The notes beneath the pieces were generated by a model that did no database searches, was not told the DNA's origin, and worked only from the letters and a program-made list of their open reading frames with translations. From Carya illinoinensis (Eukaryota > Streptophyta > Magnoliopsida > Fagales > Juglandaceae), in the NCBI RefSeq assembly GCF_018687715.1, contig NC_056760.1, positions 41,825,501 through 41,889,500 of the forward strand: DNA of 64,000 nucleotides, written 5' to 3'. Within the stretch, counting starts at the first letter, position 1; each line of letters opens with the position of its first letter. This document shows positions 62,406-64,000 of this stretch, piece after piece. The translations under genes were made by a program, and so were the position numbers.

Positions 62406-63420
62406 ATGGAGAGACATCATCTTCATCCTCGTCCTCATCAGCAGCAGCATCAGCATCATATCAGTGTTAACGTCGACGCGAGTGATAGATTTCCTCAATG
62501 GAGTATTCACGAGACAAAGGAGTTTTTGATAATCCGAGCAGAGCTCGATCAAACTTTCATGGAAACGAAGAGGAATAAGGTTCTGTGGGAAGTTATTTCC
62601 ACAAAGATGAAAGAAAAGGGTTACAATCGCAGCGCTGAGCAGTGCAAGTGCAAGTGGAAGAACCTCGTTACACGTTATAAGGTACTCTTATTTACTCAAC
62701 TCAATACCTGATATATCAAGAAGCGTTAATCTTTAATGAAACTCTACTTATTGCTTTGAAGATTTCTGTTTTTCTCTTTCTTTCCCTTTCTGGATTAGGG
62801 AAACTAGTAGCAGTTCAGTTTTATGGCTTTGGTAAATCGTTCTTGGTTTGTTTTTTCATTTTTAGGGGTGTGAGACAAAGGAAGCTGAACCGATGCGGCA
62901 ACAATTCCCATTTTACAATGAAGTTCAAGCGATTATCGCTGGAAGGATGCAGAGAATGCTATGGGCTGAAGCGGAAGTAGGAGCAAGCGGGTCAAAGAAG
63001 AAAGCGGTCCATCTATCATCGGACGACGAGTTAGATAACGAGGACAGTGAGGGAGAGAAGGCCAGTAGCTCCAGGAAGAAGATAAAAAAGGGCAAGGGCA
63101 ATATTAATATTGGAAGTAGCAGCGGTGGGATTAGTGGAAATATCAAGGATTTGAGGGAGATATTGGATGACTTCATGAAGCAACAGATGCAAATGGAAGC
63201 GCAATGGAGAGAGGCATTCGATGCGAGGGAAAACGAAAGAAGGTTGAAGGAGATGGAGTGGAGACAGACAATGGAAGCATTAGAAAGCGAGAGGATAATG
63301 ATGGAGCAGAGGTGGAGAGAGAGAGAGGAGCAAAGGAGGATGCGAGAGGAGGCTAGGGCCGAGAGGAGGGACTCTCTTATCACAGCTCTGCTAAACAAGC
63401 TCAGGCGAGAGGATATGTAG
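62406..63420 (+). CDS. GT-3B: Trihelix transcription factor, GT-3 type
   Basis: Two exons, 62406-62681 and 62866-63420, joined by a GT-AG intron, give 276 aa. After a His/Gln-rich start, the trihelix domain covers about residues 30-100: FPQWSIHETKEFLIIRAELD, QTFMETKRNKVLWEVISTKM, then SAEQCKCKWKNLVTRYKGCE, with the three Trp of helices 1-3 present. After it come FPFYNEVQAII, GRMQRMLWAEAE, an acidic Ser stretch (SSDDELDNEDSEGEK) and a basic patch (KKIKKGKG). A long Glu/Arg coiled coil (190-270) ends LLNKLRREDM. The order and the C-terminus match Arabidopsis GT-3a/GT-3b (about 290-320 aa); GT-3b seems the nearer. Such proteins bind GT elements in promoters and dimerise through the coiled coil. 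A TTTTGTAG directly before the ATG could be an acceptor of a leader intron. Confidence 0.92.
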
Positions 63421-64000
63421 TACTCAGCTTTCTTCATTCGTTATTCTTTCTATCGATGGGAGTGCTGGTCGTGTCGAAGCAAGCTCTCTTGAGACTTGAG
63501 AGGTTTGTCTTTGGAACTGATCTCATGTTGGAGATATGTTGTGGTTCTTATAATGGCTTATCACATATTATGATCTCCTACCGTATTGCCCACTACTGAG
63601 GATTCTTTGGAATAGATATTTACCAGAAAGGATAACATTTTCATCTTTTTATTTTTTGTTTTGCTGATGATCTCGGAAGAATCGTGATCTAAATCATTCA
63701 GTTCTAATATTATATTTTTCTTTCAGAAAAGGGCAAAAGCTAGCTAGCTCACATACACCCTAAATTAATGGGATCATAAAATTAAAGCTTCGATTTCTTG
63801 TTAATTGAGTTCTGATCGGGATAAAAGAACACAATTTATACACATTTATATTTAGCTGAGTAAAAACCTCGAAACATTAGCTAGCTAACACACGTCCGAG
63901 GTAATAAGCAAGAAAATAGATTTCCACTATATGATGCACGGTCCTTCTTCAATGTTAGTCTTACGGCATACTTTTCACTTGGATGCAGTCTTGCAGATGA
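63421..64000 (+). other. 3' flank of the trihelix gene
   Basis: No reading frame is recognised. The first 200-300 bp probably form the 3' untranslated region; no AATAAA-type signal stands out. Confidence 0.4.

Overview
The window is plant nuclear DNA, dominated by nested transposons, with two intact-looking host genes. GT-AG introns, plant LTR retrotransposons, CACTA, Mutator-like and hAT elements and GA/TA microsatellites all point to a dicot. One MITE family (GATGAG-rich, GTTTGGAT ends) and a CACTA element carrying shredded host exons are the kind of sequence I associate with walnut-family or other Fagales trees. That placement is inference from repeat style and was not tested by a search.

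Host genes. (1) A calcium-dependent protein kinase of the CPK13 type lies on the minus strand at 39004-33571. It has seven exons, 527 codons, kinase, junction and four EF-hands, and all splice sites can be read. A start-stop uORF (ATG TGA) sits just upstream and an 87-bp LINE tail with an 11-bp target duplication sits in intron 3. (2) A GT-3-type trihelix transcription factor lies on the plus strand at 62406-63420, with two exons and 276 codons.

Layout. 1-5.8 kb: a decayed CACTA element with an internally deleted TNP2 gene and a TNPA-like gene split by a 1,963-bp solo LTR. 5.8-19.4 kb: a broken FAR1-type gene interrupted by a 5'-truncated Sirevirus (Ty1/copia, minus strand), a GRF zinc-finger fragment and tandem repeats. 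19.4-32 kb: an Athila-like Ty3/gypsy element (minus strand) with a 4,429-bp CACTA element inserted between protease and RT. That CACTA element carries exons resembling TFIIF-alpha, RIC4 and a cysteine-rich receptor kinase. A 526-bp hAT MITE with a perfect 8-bp duplication follows. 33.5-39.2 kb: CPK13. 40.4-42.4 kb: plus-strand LINE remnant. 43.25-58.62 kb: a 3.4-kb sequence present twice, head to tail. 58.6-62.3 kb: intergenic and promoter DNA. Then the trihelix gene.

The main discoveries are in the duplicated block and the gene-capturing elements. Copy A of the block was hit by a Copia element (5-bp duplication), an L1-type LINE (17-bp duplication) and a small hAT-like MITE (8-bp duplication). 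Copy B keeps each of the three sites empty, so the order of events can be read inside this one window. The Copia element itself carries a 1,164-bp insertion with a 10-bp duplication, and that insertion holds two exons and the intron of a CTU1/NCS6 (tRNA thiolation) gene fragment. Two unrelated insertions in one 64-kb window therefore carry fragments of at least four host genes.
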